Origin: Fusobacterium perfoetens
Lineage (GTDB): Bacteria; Fusobacteriota; Fusobacteriia; Fusobacteriales; Fusobacteriaceae
Direction: 5' to 3'
Length of the DNA stretch: 47,809 bases
Assembly (NCBI RefSeq): GCF_021531475.1
Contig: NZ_JADYTX010000015.1
Location: forward strand, 1-47,809
Both the position numbers and the translations under genes were made by a program. The notes beneath the pieces are model-generated. The model had not been told where the DNA came from and ran no database searches. It worked only from the letters and a program-made list of their open reading frames with translations. The first letter of the stretch is position 1; every line of letters starts with the position of its first letter. Shown in pieces: positions 15,920 to 25,172 of this stretch.

Positions 15920-16659
15920 GAGCAGGACCGGGAGACCCAGAACTAATCACAGTAAAAGGGCAAAGACTTATAAAAGAGGCTGATGTGATTATATATGCAG
16001 GTTCACTTGTTCCAAGAGAAGTTATCAATTGTCATAAAGAGGGGGCAGAGGTTTATAATAGTGCCACTATGACTTTAGAAGAAGTTATGGACGTTACTAT
16101 AAATGCAGTAAAAAATAATAAAATGGTAGCAAGAGTTCATACAGGGGATCCTAGTATTTTTGGAGCTCATAGAGAGCAAATGGATATTTTAGAGGAAAAT
16201 AGGATAGAATTTGAGGTTATTCCGGGAGTTAGTTCTTTCCTTGCATCAGCTGGTAGCCTAAAAAAAGAGTTTACTTTGCCAGATGTTAGCCAAACAGTTA
16301 TCTGTACAAGACTTGCTGGTAGAACTCCAGTTCCTGAGAGAGAATCTTTAGAGAGCCTTGCCTCACATAGAGCCTCAATGGCGATATTTTTATCAGTTCA
16401 AATGATAGATGAGGTGGTAGAAAAACTTTTAACACACTATCCAATAGATACTCCAGTGGCAGTAGTTCAAAGAGCCACTTGGAAAGATGAAAAAAAAGTT
16501 ATAGGAACTTTAGCAACTATCTCAGACCTTGTAAAAAAAGAAAATATTACAAAGACTGCTCAGATTTTAGTAGGAGATTTTTTAGGAGATAGATACTCAA
16601 AGTCAAAACTTTATGATAAAACCTTTACTCACGAGTATAGAAAGGGAAAAGATGAATAA
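15898..16659 (+). CDS. cbiF: Cobalt-precorrin-4 C11-methyltransferase
   Basis: A 253-residue tetrapyrrole methylase acting at C11. Motifs are [20 protein letters not shown] at the N-terminus, [29 protein letters not shown], and the substrate region [14 protein letters not shown]. Length is normal. It overlaps cbiL at its 5' end and cbiG by 8 bases at its 3' end, so the whole block is tightly coupled. Confidence 0.95.
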   Translation: [253 protein letters not shown]

Positions 16660-17644
16660 AATAGCTCTTATTACTGTTACCAAAAAAGGTGTAGAACAAG
16701 CAAAAAAAATAGAAAAAATCTATACTAAGGCTCCAATAGACATCTATACTATGGAAAAATTTTCTGATGAATCTACCTTTACTATTAAGGGGAGTTTTAA
16801 GGAGCAAGTTGGGGAGATTTTTTCTGAATACAAAAGAATTATTTTTATAACAGCGGTAGGGATAGCAGTTAGAGCTATTGCTCTATATATAAAAACAAAA
16901 GATGTTGACCCTTGTGTTTTGGTTATAGATGAGGGGAGTGATTTTATAATTCCGATACTTTCAGGACATCTTGGAGGTGGAAATGAACTAGCTCAAGATA
17001 TATCCCAAAGTATAGGAGCATATCCGCTTATTACTACATCATCAGATATTTCAGGGAAGATTGCTGTGGACACTCTAGCTCAAAAAATAAATGGAAAGTT
17101 GGAAAGTTTAGAGTCAGCCAAAAAAGTTACAAGCCTTATTGTAGCAGGGGAGAGTGTTTCTATAAAAGTTCCACAAAATATAGAAGATAGTAATCCAAGT
17201 GGTGTGATAGTAGTATCAAATCGTGAGAAAATTGAAATAACTCAGATTATTCCAAAAAATATTTCAATTGGTATTGGTTGCAAAAAAGATACCCCAAAAG
17301 AAAAGATAATTGAAATAATAGAAACAACTCTAAAATCTCTAAACATCTCTACAAAAGCCATAAGAGTTATGGGGACAGTTGATATAAAAAAAGACGAAGT
17401 TGGAATAATAGAAAGTGCAAAATATTTTAATGTTCCACTAAAAATTATTTCAAGAGATGAGATAAAAAAAATAGAGGATAAGTTTGAAACTTCTGATTTT
17501 GTGAGAAAAACCATAGGAGTAGGGGCAGTATCAGCTCCGTGTAGTATTCTCGCCTCAGAAAGAGAGGGAAAACTTTTAATAGAAAAGTCTAGATTTCAAG
17601 GTATTACAGTGTCAGTATACGAGGAGGAGACAAAAGATGGGTAA
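16652..17644 (+). CDS. cbiG: Cobalt-precorrin-5A hydrolase
   Basis: A 330-residue protein that opens the lactone and releases the C20 fragment as acetaldehyde, a step specific to the anaerobic route. The middle has IIFITAVGIAVRAIA, and then LSGHLGGGNELAQDI. The C-terminal part (about 205-330) carries IGIGCKKDTPKEKI and VGAVSAPCS. The ATG at 16652 is chosen because AGAAAGGGAAA lies just upstream; an in-frame ATG at 16613 would extend it deep into cbiF. It overlaps cbiH by 8 bases. Confidence 0.92.
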   Translation: MNKIALITVTKKGVEQAKKIEKIYTKAPIDIYTMEKFSDESTFTIKGSFKEQVGEIFSEYKRIIFITAVGIAVRAIALYIKTKDVDPCVLVIDEGSDFIIPILSGHLGGGNELAQDISQSIGAYPLITTSSDISGKIAVDTLAQKINGKLESLESAKKVTSLIVAGESVSIKVPQNIEDSNPSGVIVVSNREKIEITQIIPKNISIGIGCKKDTPKEKIIEIIETTLKSLNISTKAIRVMGTVDIKKDEVGIIESAKYFNVPLKIISRDEIKKIEDKFETSDFVRKTIGVGAVSAPCSILASEREGKLLIEKSRFQGITVSVYEEETKDG

Positions 17645-18359
17645 GATTTACGTTGTAGGGTTAGGACCAGGGAATAAAGAGAATATGACTTTTAGAGCCT
17701 ATGATGTCCTAAAAAATTCAGATATAATAATAGGGTATAAAACATATGTTGATTTAATAGAGGGTATGTTTCCAGATAAAAAAATAATAAAATCCTATAT
17801 GAAAAAAGAGGTGGCAAGATGTGAAGAAACTTTAAAACTTGCTCTTGAAGGAAATATAATATCACTTATTAGTTCTGGAGATGCAGGAGTTTATGGAATG
17901 GCAGGTTTAATGCTAGAGATTGCAGGCGGTCAAGTAGAAGTTGAGATAGTTCCGGGAATAACTTCAGCTAACGCCTCAGCAAGTCTTGGGGGAGCTCCTA
18001 TTGTTCATGATAGTGTAAATATCTCTTTAAGCAATCTTTTAACAGATTGGGAACTTATTAAAAAAAGAATAGATTTGGCATCACAAGGGGATTTTGTAAT
18101 CACTCTATATAATCCAAAAAGTAGTGGCAGATCTGAACTTATAAATGAAGCAAGAGATATTATGTTAAAACATAAAAGAAAAGATACTCCAGTTCTAATT
18201 GCAAGAAATGTTGGTAGAGAGGGAGAGAATTATGACATCACTACTCTTGATAAGATGTTAGATTATGAAATAAATATGTTTTCTACTGTGATAATAGGAA
18301 ATTCCAATACAAAAGTAGTAAATAACAAGATGATCACTCCTCGTGGTTATAAGGTTTAA
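17637..18359 (+). CDS. cbiH: Cobalt-precorrin-3 C17-methyltransferase
   Basis: A 240-residue tetrapyrrole methylase that methylates C17 and drives ring contraction. It begins IYVVGLGPGNKENMTFRAYD, followed by SSGDAGVYGMAGLMLE (about 80-95) and VPGITSANASASLGGAP, all characteristic of CbiH/CobJ. It is the last gene of the plus-strand corrin operon. No clear terminator follows before the HU gene; the next 118 bases are AT-rich. Confidence 0.94.
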   Translation: MGKIYVVGLGPGNKENMTFRAYDVLKNSDIIIGYKTYVDLIEGMFPDKKIIKSYMKKEVARCEETLKLALEGNIISLISSGDAGVYGMAGLMLEIAGGQVEVEIVPGITSANASASLGGAPIVHDSVNISLSNLLTDWELIKKRIDLASQGDFVITLYNPKSSGRSELINEARDIMLKHKRKDTPVLIARNVGREGENYDITTLDKMLDYEINMFSTVIIGNSNTKVVNNKMITPRGYKV

Positions 18360-18477
18360 ACCTAAGTAAAATAAATTTCAAAAAAAATAAAAATTTTTTA
18401 GACAAAACAACGTTTTTTAAAGTCTTATATATTAAGTTAAATGATTTTTTATCTATTATCTTTTAAAGGGAGGAACT

Positions 18478-18801
18478 ATGAAAAAAGTAGAATTTGCAGA
18501 ATTACTTATGAAAAAGGCAAATTTGCCAAGTAAAGAAGAAGCAAAAAGACAAGTAGAAGTTTTTGTAGAAACACTAAAAGAAGCACTTGCAACAGAAGAA
18601 GTTTTAGTTTTTAGAGGGCTAGGAACTTTTGAAAGAAAAACTACAAAAAGAGCTGAAGGTATCAACCCTAGAACTGGTGAACCTATCAAAATAACTCCTA
18701 AAAACTATGTAAAATTTAAAGTTGGAAAAGACTTATCAGACAGATTAAACGTTAAAGAAGAACCTAAGAAAAAAAGAACTTGCAAAAGAAAAGCTAAATA
18801 G
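18478..18801 (+). CDS. HU-family DNA-binding protein
   Basis: A 107-residue nucleoid-type protein. It starts MKKVEFAELLMKKANLPSKE and has GLGTFERKTTKRAEGINPRT, with the DNA-intercalating proline region RTGEPIKI. A lysine-rich C-terminal tail of about 15 residues (KKKRTCKRKAK) extends beyond the usual 90-residue HU and should add DNA affinity. GGGAGGAACT precedes the ATG. It stands alone between the corrin and polyphosphate genes. It is related to HU/IHF but the exact role is unknown. Confidence 0.9.
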   Translation: MKKVEFAELLMKKANLPSKEEAKRQVEVFVETLKEALATEEVLVFRGLGTFERKTTKRAEGINPRTGEPIKITPKNYVKFKVGKDLSDRLNVKEEPKKKRTCKRKAK

Positions 18802-18823
18802 TTAACAAAATAGTAATATAAAT

Positions 18824-18873
18824 AAGAGTTGTAGTAATGGTGATTTTATTCATTTTTACGCAACTCTTTTTTT
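18824..18873 (+). terminator. Terminator after HU-like gene
   Basis: Arms AAGAGTTG (18824-18831) and CAACTCTT (18861-18868) followed by a T-run. The loop is long, about 29 bases, and may fold internally. Confidence 0.65.
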
Positions 18874-18972
18874 AATGTAAATTTTTTTACACTGTTTTTA
18901 CATAAAATAAATATTAAAATTACATTGAAAGTTTACAATATACACTGAGAAATTATAGAAGGAGGAGTGTAT

Positions 18973-19902
18973 ATGGTTTATGGAATAATTGACTTGGGGT
19001 CTAATACCATAAGATTGTCGATTTTTAAATATGAAGATGGGAAGATAAGACTTTTACAAAATAAAAAAGCTATAGCTGGTCTAGCTGCTTGTGTAGAAGA
19101 TGGAGGTCTTACAGAGGTAGGGATTTCAAAAGCTTGTTTTGTTTTAAATAGATATAAGGATATATTAAAATCACAAAATATAGAAAATTACTCTGTATTT
19201 GCAACAGCATCTCTTAGAAATATTAACAATAGAGAGATAGTTTTAAATGAAATAAAAGAAAGAACAGGAATTGTTCCAGAAGTTTTATTTGGAGATGAGG
19301 AAGCAAGACTTGATTTTATAGGAGTAAAAAACTCTTGTGAATTATCAAGAGGGGTTCTTATAGATATCGGTGGTGGAAGTACAGAGCTTGTTTTATTTGA
19401 AAATGGAGAGATAAAAAGATTAACTAGTATTCCAATAGGAGCTTTAAATCTTCAAAATAAATCAGTAAAAGGAATTATAGCTACAGATAGAGAGCTTAAA
19501 AAGATGAAAAAAATCATCAATAACGCTTTAGATGAACTTCAATGGAATTTTGAAAGTAACTATGAAACAATGTATGCTATTGGAGGAAGTTCAAGAGCTG
19601 CTCTTGAAATATCAAAAGAGTTATTTAAAATACCAGCTGAGGAAAGATCTTTCAACAGAGCAAATGTTAAGGAGATTTTAAATAGACTTAAGAGTTCAGA
19701 TGTTAAAGATTACAAAGCTGTATATAAAATCAAACCTGAACGTATATTTTCTCTTTCAGGAGGACTTGTAATCTTAAACGAAGTAATCAAAAGATTTGGT
19801 TGCGAAGTAATAAAGATTAGTAAAGACGGAATAAGAGAGGGATATTTTATAGATAGAATCATAGATCAAATGAGTGATAAGGAAGAAAATAATGAAAAAT
19901 AA
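18973..19902 (+). CDS. ppx: Ppx/GppA-type exopolyphosphatase
   Basis: A 309-residue phosphatase of the ASKHA fold. Motifs are IDLGSNTIRLSIF at the N-terminus (phosphate 1 loop), ATASLRN, GDEEARLDF, IDIGGGSTELVLF (about 127-139) and AIGGSSRA. It is the short two-domain type that removes terminal phosphate from polyphosphate or pppGpp. The ATG at 18973 is preferred, with AAGGAGGA 7 bases upstream; a GTG two codons earlier is too close to it. It overlaps ppk by 11 bases, the usual ppx-ppk pairing. Confidence 0.9.
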   Translation: MVYGIIDLGSNTIRLSIFKYEDGKIRLLQNKKAIAGLAACVEDGGLTEVGISKACFVLNRYKDILKSQNIENYSVFATASLRNINNREIVLNEIKERTGIVPEVLFGDEEARLDFIGVKNSCELSRGVLIDIGGGSTELVLFENGEIKRLTSIPIGALNLQNKSVKGIIATDRELKKMKKIINNALDELQWNFESNYETMYAIGGSSRAALEISKELFKIPAEERSFNRANVKEILNRLKSSDVKDYKAVYKIKPERIFSLSGGLVILNEVIKRFGCEVIKISKDGIREGYFIDRIIDQMSDKEENNEK

Positions 19903-21955
19903 TGAAAAAATTGAGTATATAGATAATCGTGAACTTTCGTGGCTAAAATTTAATGAAAGAGTGTTAGAAGAGGCAGATTGTGAGACAACTCCTTTGCTTG
20001 AGAGATTAAAATTCATATCAATTTTTACAACAAACCTTGATGAATTTTTTATGGTAAGGGTTGGGACACTTAATGACTATATGAAGTATATCCCAAACTA
20101 TTCAGATGATAAAACAGGAATGAGTGCTAAGGAACAACTTTCAGAAATATATAAAAATACAGAGACACTTTATAGACTTCGTGATTATGTATATGAAAAA
20201 ATTGATGTTTCTTTAAGAGAAAATAATATAAACTTTGAAAAAATGGCAAATCTTAATGAAAGCGGAATAAAAAAAGTAGAGAAATATTTTAAAAGAAATA
20301 TTTTACCTATTCTATCTCCACAAATCATAGATTTATGGCACCCATTTCCATTTATACCAAATAAAAAATTGCACGTAGTAGTGCATTTGGAAAACAAAAA
20401 AAATGAGGTTATAGGAATTATTCCTGTACCAGAAAGTATAGATAGAATAGTGGTTTTAGACAAAGAAAATGGAATATATCTATTACTTGAAGATATTATT
20501 CTGTACTTTGCTCAAAGCATTTTCTCAATGTATAAGTTTGTAGATAGCACTATTATGTGTATCACAAGAAATGCTGATATAGATACTGACTTAGAAATTT
20601 ACGATGACTCAATTGATTATAGACAACATATGAAAAAACTTATAAAAAGCCGTTCAAAACTTTCTCCAGTAAGAATTGAAATGCAAAAGAAAATGAAAAA
20701 AGATTTTAATAAATATTTTATGGAAAAATTAGGCTTAAAGAGTGAGCAATTTTTCATTTCAGATACACCACTTGATACAACATATTGTTTTTCATTAGAA
20801 AATATTATATCAGAGGAATTAAAACAAAAACTTACATACGTTCCATTTATACCAGTTCAAACTATAAAAAAAGAAAGTATGATAGAAGAGGTATTCCAAA
20901 GAGAGCTACTTATCCATTATCCATTTGAAAGTATGAAACCATTTTTGGAACTTGTAAAAGAGGCGGCTAACAATCCAAAAGTAAAAGCTATCAAAATGAC
21001 TTTATACCGTATCTCTAAGGATTCAACTCTAGCCACTTATCTTATAAATGCTGCTGAAAATGGAAAAGAAGTTACAGTACTTATGGAGTTACGTGCAAGA
21101 TTTGATGAAAATAACAATATTGAATGGGCTCAAAAATTAGAAGAAGCAGGTTGCAGAGTAATATATGGAATGGATAAATTTAAAGTACACTCTAAAATCT
21201 GTCTAATAACTTACAAAGATGAAAATGAATTTAAGTATATAACACAAATAGGTACAGGAAATTATAACGAAAAAACAGCAAAAATATATACAGACCTTTC
21301 TTTTATAACAAGTGATGAGGAAATCGGTGTTGACGCTGATAAATTCTTCAAAAATATGGCTATGGGAAATCTTTATGGAATGTATAAAAAATTATGGATT
21401 GCCCCAGTTGGATTTAAGTGCAACATAATAAAGTCTATTGAAGAAGAGATAAAAAAATGTGAAGAGGGAAAAGAGGGAGTAGTAATAATAAAATGTAACT
21501 CTTTTACTGACAAGGATATTATAAAAGAACTTATAAAAGCGTCTGAAAAAGGTGTAAAAATAATTCTTATTATAAGGGGAATTTGTTGCCTTATCCCAGA
21601 GATAATTGGAAAAACTTCAAATATAAAAGTCATAAGTATTGTGGGACGTTTCCTTGAACACTCAAGAATTTATGCTTTTGGAACAAAAGAAGAAAGAAAA
21701 ATCTATATATCTTCTGGGGATATGATGACTAGAAATACAGAACATAGAGTTGAAATCTCTTGTCCAATCACTTCACAAGAAAGCAAAGATAGGATAGAAC
21801 ATATCCTTGAAGTGATTATGAAAGATAATACAAAGGCAAGAGTGCTACAAAATAGCAAAAGATATTTAAGACTAATTCCAAAAATAGGTGAAGAAAGTAT
21901 AAATTCACAAGAGACATTTATGAAAGAGGTCTACGAAAACAAAGAAACTTTATAA
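19892..21955 (+). CDS. ppk: Polyphosphate kinase (Ppk1)
   Basis: A 687-residue enzyme that makes polyphosphate from ATP. The N-terminus has the Ppk1 hallmark NRELSWLKFNERVLEEA. The phospho-accepting histidines are His433 in KFKVHSKICL and His590 in FLEHSRIYAFG, two residues off the E. coli positions 435 and 592. TRNTEHRVEISCP lies in the C-terminal PLD-like domain. AAGGAAG lies before the ATG at 19892, and it overlaps the end of ppx. Length matches the family. Confidence 0.96.
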   Translation: MKNNEKIEYIDNRELSWLKFNERVLEEADCETTPLLERLKFISIFTTNLDEFFMVRVGTLNDYMKYIPNYSDDKTGMSAKEQLSEIYKNTETLYRLRDYVYEKIDVSLRENNINFEKMANLNESGIKKVEKYFKRNILPILSPQIIDLWHPFPFIPNKKLHVVVHLENKKNEVIGIIPVPESIDRIVVLDKENGIYLLLEDIILYFAQSIFSMYKFVDSTIMCITRNADIDTDLEIYDDSIDYRQHMKKLIKSRSKLSPVRIEMQKKMKKDFNKYFMEKLGLKSEQFFISDTPLDTTYCFSLENIISEELKQKLTYVPFIPVQTIKKESMIEEVFQRELLIHYPFESMKPFLELVKEAANNPKVKAIKMTLYRISKDSTLATYLINAAENGKEVTVLMELRARFDENNNIEWAQKLEEAGCRVIYGMDKFKVHSKICLITYKDENEFKYITQIGTGNYNEKTAKIYTDLSFITSDEEIGVDADKFFKNMAMGNLYGMYKKLWIAPVGFKCNIIKSIEEEIKKCEEGKEGVVIIKCNSFTDKDIIKELIKASEKGVKIILIIRGICCLIPEIIGKTSNIKVISIVGRFLEHSRIYAFGTKEERKIYISSGDMMTRNTEHRVEISCPITSQESKDRIEHILEVIMKDNTKARVLQNSKRYLRLIPKIGEESINSQETFMKEVYENKETL

Positions 21956-21984
21956 AAAATATAGTTTATAAAATAAGCAGTAGA

Positions 21985-22022
21985 AAAGATACCGAGAAGA
22001 TTTTCTTTTTGGTATTTTTTTT
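21985..22022 (+). terminator. Terminator after ppk
   Basis: Arms GATACC (21988-21993) and GGTATT (22011-22016), with a nested GAGAA/TTTTC part and a run of eight T residues. It lies 33 bases past the ppk stop. Confidence 0.75.
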
Positions 22023-22064
22023 ACCTTTATTTTTGTGAAAAGAATACAAATTAACTAAAATATA

Positions 22065-22073
22065 TGATATAAT
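22065..22073 (+). promoter_or_regulatory. Extended -10 promoter element of cobU operon
   Basis: TGA-TATAAT is an extended -10 match, 33 bases before the TTG start of cobU and after the ppk terminator. The -35 is weak. No cobalamin riboswitch fits in the space between. Confidence 0.45.
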
Positions 22074-22105
22074 TATCAATAAGAAAATTAAGGAGGTCTT
22101 TTATT

Positions 22106-22666
22106 TTGGGAAAAATAATCTACGTTAGTGGTGGGGCTCGTTCTGGTAAAAGTGGTTTTGCAGAAGAGTATATAGAAGAAAGATATAGCAAAAAAATTTA
22201 TTTAGCAACAGGTATAGCTTTTGATGATGAAATGCAAGATAGAATTACTAAGCATAAAAGAAGAAGAGGTAAAAACTGGAAGACAATTGAAAATTATAAA
22301 AATATCCCAACTCTTTTAAAAGGGCATATTGAGGGGTATGATGTTATACTTTTAGATTGTCTAACTAATATGGTTACTAACTATATGATACTTGATAATG
22401 ACAGAGATTGGGACAATACTTCTATGATGGAAGTTGATAAAATAAAAAAATTCATTATAAATGAAGTTGTGGCAATTTTAGATTTTGTAAAAGAAAGTCC
22501 AGTAGATATGGTAGTTGTTACTAATGAGCTTGGTATGGGACTTGTTCCAGACAATCATTTAGGAAGATATTTTAGAGATATAGCTGGAAAAATAAATCAA
22601 ATAGTGGCTAAAGAAGCTGATGAGGGATATTTTGTAGTTTCAGGAATCCCTATGAAATTAAAATAA
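22106..22666 (+). CDS. cobU: Adenosylcobinamide kinase / guanylyltransferase
   Basis: A 186-residue bifunctional enzyme that phosphorylates adenosylcobinamide and then transfers GMP. It has the P-loop GGARSGKSGFAEEY (from residue 9), and TKHKRRRGKNW, whose histidine matches the guanylylated His of the family, and LLDCLTNMVTN. The start codon is TTG, set by AGGAGG 9 bases upstream and the position of the P-loop. It heads the cobU-S-C-T group with an 18-base gap to cobS. Translation from TTG may keep its level low. Confidence 0.93.
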   Translation: MGKIIYVSGGARSGKSGFAEEYIEERYSKKIYLATGIAFDDEMQDRITKHKRRRGKNWKTIENYKNIPTLLKGHIEGYDVILLDCLTNMVTNYMILDNDRDWDNTSMMEVDKIKKFIINEVVAILDFVKESPVDMVVVTNELGMGLVPDNHLGRYFRDIAGKINQIVAKEADEGYFVVSGIPMKLK

Positions 22667-22683
22667 TTTGTGGAGGAGATTAG

Positions 22684-23505
22684 ATGGAAGGATTGATATT
22701 ACTTTTTAAATTTATGACAAGACTACCTATTCCAATGGATCCAAAATTTGATTCTATAAAAATGGGAAAAAGTATGAGATTTTTCCCAGTAGTAGGGATA
22801 GTTATAGGAATAATTATGTATGTTTTTTATTTGCTGTTTGGAAGCTTTATCCGTTCAGCTTATATACTTGCAGGGGTAATGGTTTTACTAGAAATAGCCT
22901 TAACAGGTGCAATGCATCTTGATGGACTTTCAGATACATTTGACGGGATTTTTAGTTACAGAAGTAAACAAAAAATGCTTGAGATAATGAAAGATTCAAG
23001 AATAGGTGCTAACGGAGCTATTGCTCTTATAATGTATTTCCTATTAAAAGTTTTATTACTTGCAGGGATTCAAAATGAATTTCCTATTATAAATTTAGGT
23101 TTGCTTTCAGGAAAATTACAACTTAATGGAATGGGACTAGCTCTTTTAATCTCTCCGGTTATTGCAAGAGCCAACAGTGTTTTAAACTGTGGAATGTCTC
23201 CATATGCTAAAGCCTCTGGAAGTGCAAAGGATTTAGTAGAACAAACAGACAGACAAGGGGTAATGGTAGGGATTTTAATATCTCTTATCTATTCTTTACT
23301 TGTTCAAGCTATATTATATAGAGGTTTCAATGCTCTTTATGTAGTTAATACTATTTTTGTAACTCATGTTCTAGGAGCTTATTTTGCAAAACTTATGGAG
23401 AGAAAAATAGGTGGAATTACAGGAGATACATTAGGAGCTGTACTAGAGCTTTCACAACTTGTTGTACTATTTGGAATCTATATTTCATTAGGAGTTAGCC
23501 TATGA
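22684..23505 (+). CDS. cobS: Adenosylcobinamide-GDP ribazoletransferase (cobalamin synthase)
   Basis: A 273-residue integral membrane enzyme that joins adenosylcobinamide-GDP to alpha-ribazole(-phosphate). Features are FKFMTRLPIPMD near the start, MHLDGLSDTFDGIFS (about 78-92, with the acidic metal-binding residues), MKDSRIGANG, and several hydrophobic helices. Length fits the family. TGGAGGAG precedes the ATG. It overlaps cobC by 4 bases. Confidence 0.94.
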   Translation: MEGLILLFKFMTRLPIPMDPKFDSIKMGKSMRFFPVVGIVIGIIMYVFYLLFGSFIRSAYILAGVMVLLEIALTGAMHLDGLSDTFDGIFSYRSKQKMLEIMKDSRIGANGAIALIMYFLLKVLLLAGIQNEFPIINLGLLSGKLQLNGMGLALLISPVIARANSVLNCGMSPYAKASGSAKDLVEQTDRQGVMVGILISLIYSLLVQAILYRGFNALYVVNTIFVTHVLGAYFAKLMERKIGGITGDTLGAVLELSQLVVLFGIYISLGVSL

Positions 23506-24092
23506 AAAAATTAATCTTAGTTAGACACGGAGAAACTACAATGAATCTTCAAAAGCTTTATTATGGTTTCTTAGATGCAGACCTTACAGAAAAAGGTATA
23601 GAGCAAGTTAAGTCAGCTAGGGAGATTTTAAAAAATATGGATTATGATGAGATTTACTCTAGTGATTTAAAAAGAGCTTATAAAACAGCTGAGATAATCA
23701 ATCATAAAGGTTTAGAGATAAAAGTTTCAAAGGAGATAAGAGAGCTAAACTTTGGGATTTTTGAAGGATATACTTATCAAGAACTGAAAGAAAAATATCC
23801 CGAAGAGCTTTTGATTTCTCAAAAAGAATGGAAAACATATAATTTTGAGAATGGAGAAAGTCCAAGTGACTTACAAAAAAGGGTAGTTAATTTTGTAGAG
23901 AGTTTAGAAGATAATAAGACCTATCTTATAGGGACACATTGGGGGGTAATATGCACTATGCTTAGCTATTACTTTGCTAATAAAACTCTTGATAGTTATT
24001 GGAAATATAAGATAGAGAATGGAAGTGTTACTATAATAGAGTTTAAAGACAATTATCCTTTGCTTTGTGGACTAAATTGGAAAGGAGTCTAA
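23502..24092 (+). CDS. cobC: Alpha-ribazole phosphatase (histidine phosphatase)
   Basis: A 196-residue phosphoglycerate-mutase-type phosphatase with LVRHGETTMN at the N-terminus (catalytic His9) and SSDLKRAYKTAEII, then the second His in IGTHWGVI. It removes phosphate from alpha-ribazole-5'-phosphate or cobalamin-5'-phosphate. The reaction is assigned from neighbours, since the fold alone covers many phosphatases. It is co-translated with cobS (ATGA overlap) and lies just before cobT. Confidence 0.85.
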   Translation: MKKLILVRHGETTMNLQKLYYGFLDADLTEKGIEQVKSAREILKNMDYDEIYSSDLKRAYKTAEIINHKGLEIKVSKEIRELNFGIFEGYTYQELKEKYPEELLISQKEWKTYNFENGESPSDLQKRVVNFVESLEDNKTYLIGTHWGVICTMLSYYFANKTLDSYWKYKIENGSVTIIEFKDNYPLLCGLNWKGV

Positions 24093-24098
24093 TTTTTA

Positions 24099-25160
24099 AT
24101 GAAAAGATTTCAAGAAAGTTTAAGAGATGTGACTTTTTTAAATAAAAACTCAAAAAGAGAGTGTAAAGAGATTCTTGATAGCAAGATGAAACCTATTGGA
24201 AGTCTTGGAGTTTTGGAGGAGATTGCAGAGCAACTAGCAGGGATACTACCTTATTCGATAGGAAAGATAAAAAGAAAAGGTTGTCATATTGTGGCAGTTT
24301 CTGACAATGGTATTATAGAGGAAAATATCTCTCCTTGTCCACCAGAATATACAAGACTTGTGGCAGAAGAGATGTTAAATGGAATTGCTCCCATTGGGAT
24401 ATTTTGTAAAAATCTAGACGTTGATTTAAAAGTTATAGATGTAGGAATGAAAAAAAGTATTCCTAGAAAATATCCAAACTTTTTTATATCAAAAGTTGTA
24501 AATGGGACTAAAAACTTTAGAAAAGAGCCAGCAATGGAGATAAATCAAGTGATTGATACTATTGAAAATGGAATATTTACAATAGAGGAACTTGAAGAGG
24601 AGTATGATGTTTTCTCAACAGGAGAGATGGGAATTGGAAATACTACAACATCTTCAGCAGTTTTATACTCACTTACAAGATGTGGTTTAGACGAGGCTGT
24701 TGGTAGAGGGTCTGGAGTTAATGACGAGGGGTTAGCCCTTAAGAAAAAAATAATATTTGAAAGTTGTGTTAGATATAATACTTTCCAAATGAGTCCTACA
24801 GAGATATTAGCCTCTGTTGGAGGGTTAGACATTGCATTTATGGTGGGACTTTATATAGGTGCTGCAAAATGTAGAAAATTGATATTAGTAGACGGATTTA
24901 TATCAGCAGTGGCAGCTTTAGTAGCCTCTAGATTAAATCCAATAATAAAAAATTATTTATTATTTACTCACATAAGTGAAGAGCCAGGAATGAAATTAAT
25001 ATTAAAAGAGCTTGGAAAAGAGGCTTTTTTAAATATGAAGATGAGACTTGGAGAGGGAACAGGAGCGATTTTTGCTTACCCTATGGTTTGGGGAGCTGTT
25101 GACATATATGAAAAAATGAAAACACCAAGAGAGGTTTATAATCTATTTTTTGAAGAATAA
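24099..25160 (+). CDS. cobT: Nicotinate-nucleotide--dimethylbenzimidazole phosphoribosyltransferase
   Basis: A 353-residue enzyme that activates the lower-ligand base to alpha-ribazole phosphate. Motifs include SKMKPIGSLGVLEEIAEQL (with the PxGSLG substrate loop), AVSDNGIIEENISPCPPE, TGEMGIGNTTTSSAV (about 168-182) and GRGSGVNDEG, and the catalytic-glutamate region LGEGTGAIF near the C-terminus. It ends the cobU-S-C-T group, 12 bases before radC. The bases it uses in this organism cannot be told from sequence. Confidence 0.95.
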   Translation: MKRFQESLRDVTFLNKNSKRECKEILDSKMKPIGSLGVLEEIAEQLAGILPYSIGKIKRKGCHIVAVSDNGIIEENISPCPPEYTRLVAEEMLNGIAPIGIFCKNLDVDLKVIDVGMKKSIPRKYPNFFISKVVNGTKNFRKEPAMEINQVIDTIENGIFTIEELEEEYDVFSTGEMGIGNTTTSSAVLYSLTRCGLDEAVGRGSGVNDEGLALKKKIIFESCVRYNTFQMSPTEILASVGGLDIAFMVGLYIGAAKCRKLILVDGFISAVAALVASRLNPIIKNYLLFTHISEEPGMKLILKELGKEAFLNMKMRLGEGTGAIFAYPMVWGAVDIYEKMKTPREVYNLFFEE

Positions 25161-25172
25161 TTAGGAGGGAGT

